DNA from: Coix lacryma-jobi var. lacryma-jobi
Taxonomy: Eukaryota > Streptophyta > Magnoliopsida > Poales > Poaceae
Reading direction: 5' to 3'
Length of the DNA: 64,000 nucleotides
NCBI GenBank assembly: GCA_009763385.1
Contig: CM019824.1
Span: 111,432,660 to 111,496,659, forward strand
Shown here: in pieces, positions 1 through 10,044 of the stretch
Layout: each line of letters starts with the position of its first letter
Position numbering within the stretch: the first letter of the stretch is position 1
The notes under the pieces: model-generated
The model's database searches: none
What the model was told of the DNA's origin: nothing
The model's input: the letters and a program-made list of their open reading frames with translations, nothing else
Translations under genes and position numbers: made by a program

Positions 1-81
1 CGGTAGGTCATATGAATTATTCGAAACTCTAATAAGAAGAGAAAGTTCCCATATTTAGACATGTCCAAACTTGTGTTCTGA

Positions 82-355
82 TGGTTAGCCAAGTCAGTGC
101 TCAACTCAAAGGTGTTGGGTTTAATTCCTAGGCACTCCACATTTTTGCAACAAACGTCACTTTTATGACGAAAAAAATCTAACAGGTGGGACCTCAACGG
201 TGAAACTAGTATGACGATATTTTTTATTTTTTTTAAACTATGCATCCAGAATACAGAGTACAAAAAAAATCGAATGCTACCTATGTCAATTATAGAACCT
301 TGTCTCAATTGGTTAGCTTATTCTTGTAATATTAATAGGTTGTAGGTTCAAACCC
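82..355 (+). other. Two tRNA-like pol III A/B box pairs (possible SINE remnants)
   Basis: Two segments each pair a TGGTTAGC A-box-like motif (82-90 and about 310-317) with a B-box-like motif about 25-30 bases downstream: GGGTTTAATTCC at 117-128 and GGTTCAAACCC at 345-355. The second B box is a near-perfect match to the tRNA T-arm consensus. No complete cloverleaf folds by eye, so these are not called tRNA genes. tRNA-derived SINEs or tRNA pseudogenes are the likeliest explanation. Chance is possible, especially for the first pair. Confidence 0.3.
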
Positions 356-373
356 TCTTAACCAATATTTTTT

Positions 374-625
374 GAAGTTTTTTCTTTTAATCAATAGATT
401 TTAAACTTGGGATGAATATTGTGGTCTAAATGGGATGAATTTAAAATCATGTTTTATAACGTTGGTTTTTTAAAACTACTAAAAATCATCAAATTAAAAT
501 ATAACCAAAATAAAATGAGATTTTTCTTTTAATCAAGAATTTTTTGAGTTCAGGATGAATCTTTTGAGATCCAAATGGGATGATTTTTTCCAAAAATTTT
601 CTAAAATCATGCTTTATCATATTTT
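374..625. repeat. Degenerate direct duplication
   Basis: A segment at about 374-460 is repeated in diverged form at about 519-625. Shared landmarks in the same order are TTTTCTTTTAATCAA, a GGATGAAT, an AAATGGGATGA and an AAAATCATG(T/C)TTTAT. The spacing varies, so this is an old tandem duplication rather than a satellite. Confidence 0.5.
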
Positions 626-739
626 GGTCATATTTGTATATGACTTTGTTTCAATAATTTTAAAATTTAAATTTGAAAGTATAAGAACTTGGAACCTAAT
701 TATTTAATAAAAATGACTTTGAATGAAAAGGTCATAAAC

Positions 740-1240
740 AACAAAGTAAGACTTCATTGCAATAGACGTGTTCCAGTTGCAACGACTATGGACAGTATTA
801 CAACCACACAAAGGTTGTGGCAATACGTACATGCTATTGCATCTCGCGGCAAGAAAGGATGCAATAGCCAACTAGCTATTGCCACAACGCACTAAGAAAC
901 TTGCAACCTAAATCAATGGTTGCGATATTGCCCTTCATAAGCAACCAACGTTAGTATGGTTGCCATAGCGCTGTTCTATTGCAACAAACGAAATGCTAAT
1001 GCAACTCAAAATTGTTGTAGCACTACGGCGAAACAGTTGCAACACAAATCCTAAAAATGGGTGCATTAGCGTCACCTTGTTGCAACCAAAACAAACAATA
1101 TCACAACACACTTAAAGTGTAGCAATATGCACACATATTACTACCAATTCAGTGTTTGGGTGTCATAGTACCCCCTATTGCACCCAAATGAGTGGTGTTG
1201 CCAAAGTGTTTCGTGGTTAAAGGGTGAAAACCACGTAGTG
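740..1240. mobile_element. CACTA-type DNA transposon terminus (right end)
   Basis: Read on the minus strand from 1240, the sequence opens with CACTACGTGGTTTTCACCC. It starts exactly where the flanking copia reverse transcriptase reading frame is broken. CACTA elements end in 5'-CACTA and make 3-bp target duplications; ATC at 1241-1243 would be one copy. About 500 bp next to the end is crowded with short motifs in both orientations (TTGCAAC, GCAATAG, ATTGCAAC), as expected of CACTA subterminal repeats. The other terminus and any transposase are not in the window, so autonomy cannot be judged. Confidence 0.55.
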
Positions 1241-1380
1241 ATCCTAATTGCCTCCAAACGAGCTACAGGAGCAAAAGTCTCCTCATAGTCTATCCCCTCC
1301 TTCTGACTATACCCCTGAGCAACAAGTCTGGCCTTATTTCTCACAATGTGGCCATCCTCTCCTTGTTTGTTTTTGAAAAC
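1241..1380 (-). pseudogene. Copia A reverse transcriptase, N-terminal fragment
   Basis: The minus strand encodes KARLVAQGYSQ, then the EGIDYEETFAPVARLEAIRI block, the hallmark N-terminal part of copia reverse transcriptase. The match stops at 1241 with the next base of the CACTA-like terminus. The remaining RT (including its YVDD-type site) and RNase H are missing from the window. A TGA at 1378-1380 separates this piece from the preceding linker where the family normally has Trp, consistent with TGG to TGA decay. Confidence 0.85.
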
Positions 1381-2435
1381 TCATTTTGTCCCAATAGGGT
1401 GACACTCAGGAGGAGGTGGAACCAAAACCCAAACCCGATTTCGCTCAAAATTTTCTAACTCCTCATGCATGGCATTAACCCAATCTGGATCCGATAAAGC
1501 ATGTCCAACATCTCGGGGTTCAAAATCAGCAACAAATGCAGAATGAACAAAGTGAGAGATTTGTTGTGTCCTTGACTGCGTGACACGTTCGTTGATGCTG
1601 CCGATCATCTGTTGAGGAGGGTGCTGGCACTGAATGTGTCGTGGCGCCTCCCTAGCTGATGTGACCTCCCCCTCAACAGTAGCTGGTGCCTCCTCGGGTA
1701 CAAGTGGTACAGCCCGAGGTGGTGGATCACACGGCCCCCAAGTAGTCGACGAAGAGGGGTAGGGGCCGTGAGTCGTCGTAGTAGAAGCCGACCCTAGCGG
1801 CACAACAGGTGGAGGTAGTGCTGGATCCTCAATCCCTTCAGCACCATCTTCCTCATCATCAAAAAGAGGTTCACCAACCTCATGATCACCTGCACGCTCA
1901 AATCTAGAAGGACAATGCATGGTCTCATCGAAGGTGACATCGGATGTCTCCATGACTCGGTTAGTATCCAGGTTAAGTACACGATATGCACGAGTATGAT
2001 TACCATAACCCAAAAATACACTATCAGAAGAACGAGACTCAAACTTGTCCAAGTTGCCTTTCTTAAGTATGAAACAATGGCAACCAAAAACTCTACAATA
2101 ACTCACTTTGGGCTGTCATCCAAAATGCAACTCATAAGAGGTCTTTTTCAAGAAAGCTCGGAGGAAAATGCGATTGGGCATATAGCATGCAGTGTTTATA
2201 TCCTCGGCCCAAAATCACCTAGGAGTCCTATGCTCATCGAGCATCGTCCTGCCCATCTCAACAAGGGTCCGATTTTTCCTCTCTACAACAACATTTTGTG
2301 GCGGTGTGTAGGGGGAAAAAACTGATGCTCCAAACCCAAAGAGTCACAAAACTTTTCAAAATCCGAGTTCTTAAACTCGGAACCATTATCGCTACGAATA
2401 GCTCTCATCGAGTTCTTAGGGAACTCGTTCTGAAG
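1381..2435 (-). pseudogene. Copia A integrase core end and C-terminal linker
   Basis: From 2435 downward the minus strand encodes an IRSDNGSEFKN block, the integrase segment with the second catalytic Asp, followed by frame breaks to about 2107. A longer open stretch (2106-1381) begins with the copia integrase C-terminal pattern VFGCHCF, FLGYGNHTRAYRV and DVTFDE, then a Pro/Glu-rich spacer leading towards RT. At least two frame interruptions lie between 2435 and 2107, so no functional integrase can be made. Confidence 0.75.
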
Positions 2436-2813
2436 TCACAGAACCAAATTGCGAACAAAAGTAAAAGTCTCAGTTTTCTCAGCTAAAAAGAAAACCCACG
2501 AATATCTCGAAAAGTCATCAACAACAACAAGCACATACCACTTCCCACCAACCGAGCTCACTCGAGCCGGACCTACAAGGTCCATATGTAAAAGCTCTCC
2601 AGGGCGCTTGGTCATAACTTGATTCACTGGATGGTGGGGAGCAGCAACCATCTTCCCTTGTCTACAAGAATGGCAAACAAAATCCTTCTCCATGTGTAAC
2701 TTGGGCAATCCTCGGATTAAGCCAAGTGAACTAAGCCTTGCAAACAAGTCAAAGCTCAAATGACCAAGTCTCCTATGCCACTTCCAAAGATCAGAGGAGG
2801 AGGGTCCAGCCAA
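2436..2813 (-). pseudogene. Copia A GAG-pre-integrase and integrase core start
   Basis: The translation shows the zinc-binding HHCC module (WHRRLGHLSF, then CHSCRQGKM) directly followed by the first part of the copia integrase catalytic core (HMDLVGPARV, VVVDDFSRYSWVFFL). This module binds DNA ends and the core carries out strand transfer. It follows the protease segment with only about 24 bp between open frames, as in an intact polyprotein, but the frame differs, so it is a remnant. Copia identity is secure. Confidence 0.85.
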
Positions 2814-2837
2814 AAGACAACGAGAAATGCCAAAAGA

Positions 2838-3188
2838 CTACGAGAAATTCGCACGAAAGACTTTCCCAAAGGGCGAAATCAAACATACAAGATTGCCTTG
2901 AGGATCCAAAATACGACTGAGATTCGGCTTAAAACGAATCTCATAGTCATCATCAAAAAGTTGTGAAACAGAAACAAGGTTAAAATGCAAGTTCGAAACA
3001 AGAGCAACATCACGCAACACAAAGTGCTCATTAACTCGCACAGACCCACGGGATAACACTTTACCTTTGCTATTATCGCCGAAGGTGATAAACTCCTTTC
3101 CGGCAACTGGACTAAGACTGGAGAACCACTTGGAGTTTCCAGTCACGTGCCTTGAACACCCGGAATCCACCAACCAAATGTCCTCCAA
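2838..3188 (-). pseudogene. Copia A aspartic protease fragment
   Basis: The start of this open stretch carries WLVDSGCSRHVTGN, the copia retropepsin active-site motif (DSG with the following SRH). It is followed by the usual FGDNSKGKVLSRGSV and the LVSVSQL stretch seen before the GAG-pre-integrase domain. In the living element this protease would cut the Gag-Pol polyprotein inside virus-like particles. It is separated from gag and integrase by frame breaks. Confidence 0.85.
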
Positions 3189-3202
3189 TCATCTTACCTA
3201 CA

Positions 3203-3735
3203 TCAATAAAAAGACATAGGGTGAGCATAGGGTCCAACATTGGGGTGAGTAAAATGGGAAGAGTACCAGTGTTGTCCCGGCTGCTCAAAAGAACGGTTAG
3301 TAGAAAAACCATTCCTAGCACGTCTACGGGGAAAGCGATCACCAAGCACAGGAAAGCGTGGTCCGCTAGGAGGAGAGCGCTCACCACGACAGCCAAAACG
3401 CGGTGGGGGATAACGCTCAACAACAAAACCACCGCCACGGGGTCCATATCCTACAAAGTTAGGATCCCGCCGGGCAAAACCTCCATGTGGCCTAGGACCT
3501 TGAGGCATTGGACCTCTAGGCCTAGCAACTCTCCTTTGCATGTACACCATGGAAAGGATGGTACATGTCCGAGTTAAGACCCCTAAACCGACCAATGCTT
3601 TCCATGGCCACTAAACTCGGATTAAGACCACTAAACTCTTCAACCTTGCCAAAAGAAGCAGCACTCTCCAACCCTTGAGCAAAACCTACACCTGGACCTC
3701 CAGCAGCACGCTTGAATTGGACAATCATCATCCCA
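3203..3735 (-). pseudogene. Copia A gag-protease linker
   Basis: This low-complexity linker is rich in Arg, Gly and Pro (for example GPRPHGG, GPRGGGFV, PPRFG). It lies between the coiled-coil gag portion and the protease, in overlapping frames that imply at least one frameshift. Basic RG-rich linkers are common before the protease in grass copia elements and may bind RNA. I see no zinc knuckle in this piece; the element's knuckle is in the upstream fragment near 9120. Confidence 0.55.
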
Positions 3736-3737
3736 AG

Positions 3738-4336
3738 CTACGGCTCACCACAATACACCCATGACAAGATGGTCTGAAGGTATGTGTTTTCTTCCTCGGT
3801 TTGCATCTTATCATGCTTCACATTCGCAATCTCCATCTCCAAGCCCTCACACAAGGCACACCTAGACACACAAGTGCTACCCGAGCTGACCTTCTCAAGA
3901 GACACAATCTTGGCATTCTTCTCTGCCAACTCGGATTGCAAGCCTGCACAAGACTTGCACGCACCAAGCAACACAGGTCTAGCCCTAAGCTCATCCACTT
4001 CTCCAACCAAAGCAACATACTTCCCTCTCAAAGTGAGAAGGTCAGTCATGTGCTTGGAGCACATCTCACACTCACCCTCCTCGGTGACTACAACAATGGA
4101 CTTGGCAAACTCAAGTTCCTTCACCGCATCCTCCCACTTCTGCCTAAACTCCTTCCTCTCTCTAGCTGCACGTCTCAACAACTTGTCTTGACTAAGAAGA
4201 GCAGCAATAAGTTTATCGACCTTAGCAGAAAGCTCATCGGGAGTTTGAGATACCTGGGAGGAGTCGTTGTCGTCATCGTTCCGAGGGATTTCCTCCAGCT
4301 TGCTGTCGACCTCATCGCTGAGGGCCATGATACAGA
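3738..4336 (-). pseudogene. Copia A gag, C-terminal coiled-coil part
   Basis: About 198 residues begin at the MALSDEVDSKLEE block. They are rich in Glu/Lys/Leu heptad-like stretches, with CEMC, CKSC and CALC cysteine pairs. This continues the gag reading frame of 8799-9594: across the excised CRM-like element, codons for NEG and F meet at the duplicated GGGCT. Such coiled-coil plus Cys-pair regions lie between the CCHC knuckle and protease in some grass copia families. It ends at a TAG at 3738. Confidence 0.7.
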
Positions 4337-4341
4337 AGCCC

Positions 4342-5195
4342 TGACCAAACCACTAGGGTTATTCCTGCAAGCAATCGAAGAACAAGCAAGAACAAGTAGA
4401 ACAAGCACTCTATTGCAAAATAAGAGATGAAGGTTCAAATCTGATACACATGAAGGTGGGGTTCCGAAATCAAGTAGAACGGATGGTCTAGTCGACACAA
4501 ACGTCTACCAGGAAGTAGCAATAGCTAAACTTACATCTAAACAAAACCCAATCTGTTTGTGGCGGCTATGGGGAGGTATTAGAGGAGGAGAGGACGACCA
4601 GGAGGGTGTTGGGGTCGTCCTCCAACCCTAGGACGTGTCCTTAATGGACCCAACTTGATACATGGGCCAATAGCCCAAGATATGGTGACGCAGCACCCTG
4701 GACAGCAAGATCTCTCGGTAATATTTGGATAATTGTCGCCGCTGTGTAGAAGATACGGACATGGGGCTGGATCCAAATGAAAGTAGACTTGTTAAGCTTT
4801 CCATCAAGTCCTGAACCATCCAAATCCGAGTCCGTTTGAAGTCGTGGTGACCGTAACAAGTTGGGACTTTTCTGCAGTCCGAATTCAACTTCCAAAACGT
4901 GTTGGACTTGGACTCTTTCCTTCCTTTTGCCAAAACTGACGTGGTGACTTTGTGGAGAACATTAAGAACACTTGGACTTGGTCCCCAATCAACTTCATTG
5001 ATCTTCCAAACTTTCCTTATGCAATCAAACCTTCCCTTCATCCATGCAAGTAATTCTGAAAAAGACAATATACACATTTTATGGTGCAGCACCAATTCAT
5101 CAAATGTATCAATAATAAGTCTCATATAGAATGGTTGCACCTTTGGTTTAGAAGTGGATAAGATGGTCATATTTGAACCGGTGATGCCCTCATCA
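4342..5195 (-). repeat. 3' LTR of gag-only CRM-like element (shortened)
   Basis: The 854-bp LTR appears identical to the 5' LTR over the stretches compared by eye, but lacks 171 bp near its outer end. It keeps the terminal CA and sits directly against the TSD. The inner boundary follows a polypurine tract on the minus strand (plus 5196-5211). The last part of the element's ORF (to 4628) reads through this LTR. Confidence 0.85.
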
Positions 5196-6748
5196 TTCTC
5201 CCCTTCTTGTCTGCAAGTCGTCCTCGACTTGCTCCAATGGCATACAAATGTGCTTACTTTGATATCGGAATACCGAAGGACGACCATATTGCATGGCCAC
5301 AACAAACAATACTCCCCTTCTTTAGGATGGCCCTGTTGCATATAAGAAAAACTAGGGATACTTTGTTGGACATTATTAGTGTTAGTGCATCCCTTGATTT
5401 GATCATGGTATTGTAGCTCCAAAGTAGATTTCATATTAGAGCAAATATAAACTTTATGCACCAAATAATTTCCTTTGCTATCATATTTGCCAATTGCATA
5501 AAGTGAACATTGAATAAAGCTTGGCAAAACAGATTTCATAGATATATCATTCTCCAAACTATTCAGGTCACAAAGAAAATCAAATTCGATATAACCTAAG
5601 CAATTTAAAGATGATATGATATTCAGCTCCTCTTTCTCACTAGCAATGCGACAAACTCTCCTTACTTTAGCATGCATGTCATTAAGAATAGAATTATCAT
5701 GTCCAAGCACTAGTCGTGTTGTAGATATAAGTGAAGCATGGTCATACTCACATGGAGTGATTGCAGCATCATATGTGTTGCTTTTCTCGCTCTCCTCTGA
5801 CATGGTGGGTGTTGCACAAAAAGTCTTTTCCAACTTTTGTAGTGGGTGTAGCTGCTCAAATGGCTCAATGCATTCAATAGTATTGCTCTCATCCTCCTGC
5901 AAAATGTTATGGACAGCAAGGGGAAAAAGAGGGTGCTCTATCTCTAGTCGTGGTGATGAAGTTAGAGAAGAAGTATCACACAACTCTTCTTTGTCACAAG
6001 GTACAACAAGCAAATCATGTTGTGACAAAGGCATATCATCAACAAGTTCCACTATATTTTGCTCCCTTTCAACATTTAATGTAGATAATTGCTGGCTATA
6101 ATGTGTCATACCATTCTTGCAAGTATTCAAAGATGAAAGAATCTGATTTTCAACTTTACAAGCAAGACAAAACAAGCAAGATATATGATTATATGTTTCA
6201 CTGATGAGCAAAGTTTGAATTTCGGAATTGAGCCCTTTCATGAACCTACTCATAATATCTTCCATGCATTCATCCAGGCCACCAAACAGGATACAAATTT
6301 TAAAATCATGATAGTATTGTCTCACGGTCCTACTACCCTGTTTTAATTCCTCTAGTTTGGTAAGCAAGTAATCAGCATAATATGCAGGAACATATACACC
6401 TCTAAAATGCATTTTGAAGTCTTTCCATGTTTGCGGAACAATGTCATGCCTACAAAGATATTTCCATTCATACAAAGCATCCTTAGTTAAAGCATTAGAG
6501 GCAGCAAAAACCATTTGTTTCTCTGACAAATCATACTCAACAAATTCCTTATCTACAGCTAGCTCCCATTCAATATATGCATGAGGATCGTAGTTTCCTT
6601 CAAAGTAAGGTATTGCAGATTTTATTGTATCAAGTAAAACATTGCAAACCTCATGAGTGCCAAGCTTGTTACCATCCATTTGTTGAGCAAATTGCGAATA
6701 CACAACCTGAGTAAGGCCATGCTTATTTTCCACGTGAATCCCTGCCAT
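4628..6748 (-). CDS. Gag-like protein of the non-autonomous CRM-like element
   Basis: The ATG at 6748 (MAGIHVENK) is chosen because its context matches the start of the autonomous CRM-like gag at 54146 (CATGRCAGGG); the frame is open nine codons upstream but without another ATG. The product is about 706 residues. The N-terminal third carries a retrotransposon Gag pattern (NYDPHAYIEWELAVDKEF, then YYADYLLTKLEELKQGSRTV), parallel to YDPDAYITWEIAVDQKF in the autonomous copy. No CCHC knuckle, protease, RT or integrase is visible. The final ~190 codons lie in the 3' LTR. It presumably packages its RNA with enzymes supplied by a CRM relative (inference). Confidence 0.65.
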   Translation of the reverse strand: MAGIHVENKHGLTQVVYSQFAQQMDGNKLGTHEVCNVLLDTIKSAIPYFEGNYDPHAYIEWELAVDKEFVEYDLSEKQMVFAASNALTKDALYEWKYLCRHDIVPQTWKDFKMHFRGVYVPAYYADYLLTKLEELKQGSRTVRQYYHDFKICILFGGLDECMEDIMSRFMKGLNSEIQTLLISETYNHISCLFCLACKVENQILSSLNTCKNGMTHYSQQLSTLNVEREQNIVELVDDMPLSQHDLLVVPCDKEELCDTSSLTSSPRLEIEHPLFPLAVHNILQEDESNTIECIEPFEQLHPLQKLEKTFCATPTMSEESEKSNTYDAAITPCEYDHASLISTTRLVLGHDNSILNDMHAKVRRVCRIASEKEELNIISSLNCLGYIEFDFLCDLNSLENDISMKSVLPSFIQCSLYAIGKYDSKGNYLVHKVYICSNMKSTLELQYHDQIKGCTNTNNVQQSIPSFSYMQQGHPKEGEYCLLWPCNMVVLRYSDIKVSTFVCHWSKSRTTCRQEGENDEGITGSNMTILSTSKPKVQPFYMRLIIDTFDELVLHHKMCILSFSELLAWMKGRFDCIRKVWKINEVDWGPSPSVLNVLHKVTTSVLAKGRKESKSNTFWKLNSDCRKVPTCYGHHDFKRTRIWMVQDLMESLTSLLSFGSSPMSVSSTQRRQLSKYYREILLSRVLRHHILGYWPMYQVGSIKDTS

Positions 6749-7773
6749 GATTAGAAGAAAACCAAAAACATCCACAATAATATCTATGCTCCAATCAACT
6801 ACTAGGATGTGGTTGTTGTAAATATAATTCTCTCACTCTCAACCTGTTCAAACGAGCTCTTACCAATTCTTACCAAGCCAAACAAGAGGTGGCAGCAACC
6901 AACAAGTTGGAAACCCTGGAAAAAGTGTATCGGTGCCACAGCAACAATTCCTTTCAAGTTGTAGTTGGATATGTGGAGCTGTAGGAAGGCTGAAATTAAT
7001 GTGCAAGGAAGTACTAGCACCACATTAGTCACAAAGCAAGTTGAGAAATCGTTCAACGGTGGTACCGTGCTGGTCCTAGGCTAGACCGTGCTAGAGACGC
7101 GAGCCTAGACACAAACAAAGTCACGGTACAATAGGAAACAAAAAAGAACAAGAACAGCAAGTTATCACTCCCTTTTTCTCTTCCTCCTCACTTTTTTTTT
7201 GCCTCTTTCTCTTTCTTTTTTCTTTTCTTTTCTTTCTGATTTTTTCTTCTTCTTTTCTTTTACTTTGCACAACTAGAACAAATCTGAATTTTGACAAATC
7301 AGATTTTAAAAGAAACGACTTACAATCTATTTCTCTTTCTTTTCAGGTAGTAACAAGAATAGAGCTAGCAACTCAGATTTTTAAATGTGCCCAAAACAGA
7401 TTTGCTAGTGTTAAAAAAAAGCAGGGATAGATATGTGCAGCAAAGATGGTGATTACAACGGAGATGTATATGTTGTAGTGGATATTAATATGGTGGTGGT
7501 GATGGCAGCGGAGATGGGTATGATTGACAAAGACCGAAATGTGACGAGAACTCGAAACTCTAAAAGTCTAACCCTAAGACCAGCAACTTGACTCAACCGA
7601 TGTAAACCAAACTCAATAAGCCCTAACTAAGAAGTACCAGCAAAGGCTCAAAAAGATTTATAGGATTATGGAAAAACTAATCTACTATTTTTTGGCTTTT
7701 TTGGACTATAGGAAAAATAAAACAGCGAAGGATTGGAAATCTCTCACCGATAAACCTTGCTCTGAATACCAAC
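6749..7773 (-). other. Leader and primer-binding site of gag-only CRM-like element
   Basis: Next to the 5' LTR (minus strand, just below 7774) is a tRNA-Met-type primer site, here TTGGTATTCAGAGCAAGG with one extra T relative to the other elements. The leader is non-coding and includes a pyrimidine-rich plus-strand tract at about 7160-7265. Sequence around 7065-7105 matches the leader of the autonomous CRM-like element (about 53800-53850), so the two share leader as well as LTR. Confidence 0.7.
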
Positions 7774-8798
7774 TGATGCGAACCCGCTAGGGTTTTTGCC
7801 CGATCTTTCGATGAGAAGCGGGGGATAACTTCGATTTGGACTGAAATAACGTTCACGACCCGACTACAACCATCCAAGGATGCTGCGCCTTAGCAATCGA
7901 TACACCAATTCCAGCGGTTGCTCGCGATCTTGTGGATGCACGACCAACCAAACCACTAGGGTTATTCCTGCAAGCAATCGAAGAACAAGCAAGAACAAGT
8001 AGAACAAGCACTCTATTGCAAAATAAGAGATGAAGGTTCAAATCTGATACACATGAAGGTGGGGTTCCGAAATCAAGTAGAACGGATGGTCTAGTCGACA
8101 CAAACGTCTACCAGGAAGTAGCAATAGCTAAACTTACATCTAAACAAAACCCAATCTGTTTGTGGCGGCTATGGGGAGGTATTAGAGGAGGAGAGGACGA
8201 CCAGGAGGGTGTTGGGGTCGTCCTCCAACCCTAGGACGTGTCCTTAATGGACCCAACTTGATACATGGGCCAATAGCCCAAGATATGGTGACGCAGCACC
8301 CTGGACAGCAAGATCTCTCGGTAATATTTGGATAATTGTCGCCGCTGTGTAGAAGATACGGACATGGGGCTGGATCCAAATGAAAGTAGACTTGTTAAGC
8401 TTTCCATCAAGTCCTGAACCATCCAAATCCGAGTCCGTTTGAAGTCGTGGTGACCGTAACAAGTTGGGACTTTTCTGCAGTCCGAATTCAACTTCCAAAA
8501 CGTGTTGGACTTGGACTCTTTCCTTCCTTTTGCCAAAACTGACGTGGTGACTTTGTGGAGAACATTAAGAACACTTGGACTTGGTCCCCAATCAACTTCA
8601 TTGATCTTCCAAACTTTCCTTATGCAATCAAACCTTCCCTTCATCCATGCAAGTAATTCTGAAAAAGACAATATACACATTTTATGGTGCAGCACCAATT
8701 CATCAAATGTATCAATAATAAGTCTCATATAGAATGGTTGCACCTTTGGTTTAGAAGTGGATAAGATGGTCATATTTGAACCGGTGATGCCCTCATCA
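7774..8798 (-). repeat. 5' LTR of gag-only CRM-like element
   Basis: The 1025-bp LTR starts TGATGAGGGCATC (minus strand, from 8798) and ends GGGTTCGCATCA at 7774, with the primer-binding site beyond. It is flanked on the outside by GGGCT. It is the complete copy against which the shortened 3' LTR can be judged. Confidence 0.85.
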
Positions 8799-9775
8799 AG
8801 CCCTCGTTGTCGGCGAAGAAGCAAAGACCGTTCAACTTGTCCTCGATCTTCTTGTCAGACTCATCGTCACTTGATGCAGTGGAATCGTTGTCTGAGTCAT
8901 CGACGTCGCTGAGCGTGGCAAAGAAAGCACGCTGCTCGGCCTGGGCTTTTTCCAAGTACTTCTTCTTGATGTACTCCTTGTTGAAGCCACCCTTCCGCTT
9001 GTGCTTGACGGGGCTGTACTTCTCCTTAAGCTTGTCGGAGTCGTACTTGAAGCCTTGGTCACCCTTGCCAAACGCCTGCTTGTTCTTCTTGGGGCAGTTG
9101 GCGATGAAGTGGTCGGAGTTGCCACACTCAAAGCACCCAGCTCGTCCTCGTCCGTGGCGACGGTTCATGCGGTTGTTGTGGAACTGCGAGAACCGGTTGG
9201 CAAGCAAAGCCAACTCGTCATCTCCCATGAACTCCAGCTGCTCCTCTGTGACAGAAAGAAGAGAAGAAAGTGCAGAGCCTGCAGAGGGGTTAGCAGAAGA
9301 GCCAAAAACCAAAGCCATCGACGGGCCAGAAGGATTCTCATAAGAAGCCCTCGTCATGGCATCAATCTCACTGGACTTGAGCTTTCTAAAGAGCTCGTCA
9401 CACGTGAGAGTCTCATAGTTAGGCGATTCGATGATCGCCTGAACTTTAGAGTCCCACACCGACCAATCGAGAGTGTGAAGAAGCTTGAGAGCCCTCTCAT
9501 GATCGTCGTATGGCAACAGCTCCTTGTTAGCCCTCATCCTGTTGACAATAACCTGAAAGCGAGCGAATAAACTTTCTATGCTCTCGCCAGGCATGTGTCA
9601 AAAGTTCTCATACTCCTGCTTATGCGACTCGTAGAGATGGGTTTCGACTTGAGTGGTTCCCTCATGAAAGCGCATGAGGGTTGCCCAAATCTCCCGAGCA
9701 GTGGGGAGGTGAGAAACGCGATCAAATTCTGTCATGCTCAGACACTGCTCTTGCTCGCCAATGCCAAGTGCCAGC
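8799..9775 (-). pseudogene. Copia A gag, N-terminal part with CCHC zinc knuckle
   Basis: The minus strand encodes a copia-type Gag: upstream residues including REIWATLMRFHEGTTQV, then PGESIESLFARFQVIVNRM, a UBN2-type capsid pattern, then the knuckle CFECGNSDHFIANC (about 9090-9130) and a Lys-rich and acidic tail. A TGA at about 9597-9599 interrupts the frame just before the PGESIESLF block. The frame is then cut by the CRM-like insertion at 8798 and resumes at 4336. Upstream homology is lost at about 9775, so the start codon and 5' LTR are missing. Gag forms the particle; the knuckle binds element RNA. Confidence 0.8.
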
Positions 9776-10044
9776 TACCATAGCTAGTCCTCCGGCCTCC
9801 CGGTCCGTCGGTCCAAGCCTCACGTCGGCCCTTCACCGCTCCCGGTCCATCGGCATAGCATGCCTCTACTTGACCTTCACCTCGCCATCAACCACTGTCT
9901 CCGAGCTCCACACCTGCACATCAACACAGCCAAGAAACACATGTTGCCACTCACCCCTTCTGATGAGCCTGTTGACCGATCGCTCATCACTTAGGAAAGA
10001 AACCACAAGGGCACATATCAACCTGGTGTTTGCATTGCTTGCTA
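9776..10044. other. Unidentified GC-rich fragment between two copia remnants
   Basis: This short segment differs in composition from both neighbours. On the minus strand an open stretch (about 10066-9866) reads SDERSVNRLIRRGEWQHVF and GCVDVQVWSSETVVDGEVKV, which looks exon-like but which I do not recognise. It could be a captured gene fragment or a diverged piece of copia W. No TSD or terminal repeat is visible. Confidence 0.3.

Larger units (their letters stand above)
1..739. other. AT-rich non-coding DNA
   Basis: No convincing coding sequence is visible; the stretch is rich in A/T runs with stops in all frames. It may be the interior of the CACTA-like element whose right end lies at 1240, but that element's left end is not in the window. 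It holds two tRNA-like promoter pairs and a degenerate internal duplication, listed separately. Confidence 0.5.
4342..8798 (-). mobile_element. Gag-only CRM-like LTR retrotransposon (non-autonomous)
   Basis: This minus-strand element lies between direct copies of GGGCT (minus-strand sense; plus AGCCC at 4337-4341 and 8799-8803). Its LTRs start TGATGAGGGCATC and are clearly related to the LTRs of the complete CRM-like element at 52516-59726. They share the block around the sequence TGTCCAGGGTGCTGCGTCAC and the terminal CTAGCGGGTTCGCATCA. The internal region has one gag-like ORF and no protease, RT or integrase. Non-autonomous partners of centromeric retrotransposons (noaCRR/noaCRM) are known in rice and maize; this fits that pattern, and the clade is my inference from LTR and leader similarity. 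Confidence 0.8.
1241..9775 (-). mobile_element. Decayed Ty1/copia element A (no LTRs in window)
   Basis: Minus-strand fragments appear in copia order: gag (9775 to 8799), then after the nested CRM-like insertion the rest of gag (4336 to 3738), a linker, protease, integrase and the start of reverse transcriptase (to 1241). Integrase preceding RT is diagnostic of Ty1/copia. Pol is cut by the CACTA-like end at 1240. The 5' end is lost at about 9775, where an unrelated GC-rich segment begins. Several in-frame stops and frameshifts show it is dead. Removing the 4342-8798 insertion and one GGGCT copy restores a continuous gag reading frame. Confidence 0.85.

Noticed and set aside
82..355. Functional tRNA genes
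   Set aside because: A/B boxes are present but no full cloverleaf or terminator pairing could be drawn.
4641..5129. Plus-strand and alternative minus-strand frames repeated at 8244-8732
   Set aside because: They are shadows within the two LTR copies of the gag-only CRM-like element.
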